Assembly (NCBI GenBank): GCA_030062745.1 | Contig: CP099849.1 | Span: forward strand, 8,767,767 to 8,831,766 | Reading direction: 5' to 3' | DNA from: Capitulum mitella | Taxonomy: Eukaryota > Arthropoda > Thecostraca > Pollicipedomorpha > Pollicipedidae | Length of the DNA: 64,000 nucleotides | Shown: positions 63,842 through 64,000 of the stretch, one piece after another | How the letters are laid out: each line of letters begins with the position of its first letter | Position numbering within the stretch: position 1 is the first letter of the stretch | Notes under the pieces: model-generated | Told to the model about the DNA's origin: nothing | The model's database searches: none | Seen by the model: only the letters and a program-made list of their open reading frames with translations | Translations under genes and position numbers: made by a program

Positions 63842-64000
63842 ATATGCATTGGGATATCTGCAATTTCTTGTCTGATATATGGCAACAAAAAACTTATTAA
63901 TTTCCGTTGGTCAAAACAAAGTAAGCTAAAACTGTTGAGGAACCCTCATTAGGGGAATGGGAGGTTGGCTTGTCGAGCCTTTGGCTCGCCCTTTCCCTCC
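63304..64000 (+). mobile_element. hAT-type MITE, family E copy 4 (runs off the window)
   Basis: Internal landmarks shared with 32591-32975 include 'ttttccgccggtctt', 'aacgaaaggacggccgaaatagataag' and 'gtcgagcctttggctcg'. The left end (taggga.gacgattt) is decayed. It is expanded by a (CA)n(TA)n tract at 63772-63838. The right TIR lies beyond 64000. Confidence 0.65.
63772..63838. repeat. (CA)n(TA)n microsatellite
   Basis: About 14 CA repeats followed by about 19 TA repeats, inside MITE copy 4. Confidence 0.97.

Overview
This is animal nuclear DNA: two spliced host genes with GT-AG introns sit in a repeat-rich background. The set of genes and repeats suggests an arthropod, possibly a crustacean such as a barnacle. 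The species guess is low confidence, because no species-diagnostic locus is present.

Layout. (1) 1-14.1 kb: no recognisable gene. It holds several GC-rich patches, a degenerate GGCGCC-rich array (9.19-10.1 kb), a perfect hairpin (12.84 kb) and one copy of a dispersed repeat (12.88-13.37 kb). (2) 14.1-28.64 kb, plus strand: a complete three-exon SoxB transcription-factor gene (272 aa). A GC-rich promoter region precedes it. Its HMG box is split by a 12.3 kb intron at the ...KRLR/A... position, and that intron holds a degenerate satellite with a TTAA-flanked (piggyBac-type) element inserted in it. (3) 29.62-32.52 kb: an apparently intact pogo/Tigger-class DNA transposon with TA target duplication, 25-bp terminal inverted repeats, subterminal palindromes and a 648-aa DDD transposase ending in a PHD finger. 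(4) 34.61-49.43 kb, minus strand: a complete class IA phosphoinositide 3-kinase catalytic subunit (p110, the Pi3K92E type), reconstructed as 20 coding exons and 1060 aa with every splice phase consistent. It converges tail-to-tail with the Sox gene, with the transposon between them. (5) 49.5-64 kb: repeats. These include hAT-type MITEs with 8-bp duplications, a second copy of the piggyBac-type element, a second TTAA-flanked family, a broken copy of an uncharacterised arthropod gene family, and a gypsy-type reverse-transcriptase fragment.

The two host genes are a developmental repressor/activator (Sox) and a growth-signalling lipid kinase. Nothing indicates that they work together; their adjacency is positional.

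The most unusual signal is in the PI3K gene. Three tandem arrays straddle exon/intron junctions (exon 7 acceptor, exon 8 acceptor, exon 10 donor), so each repeat unit carries a copy of a splice site. At exon 10 the array stays open in the exon's own frame for almost 200 codons, and two of the duplicated donors would preserve the frame into exon 11. A second theme is that two distinct TTAA-flanked element families, and other repeats here, are dense in TCAAGGTCA, the extended nuclear-receptor half-site.
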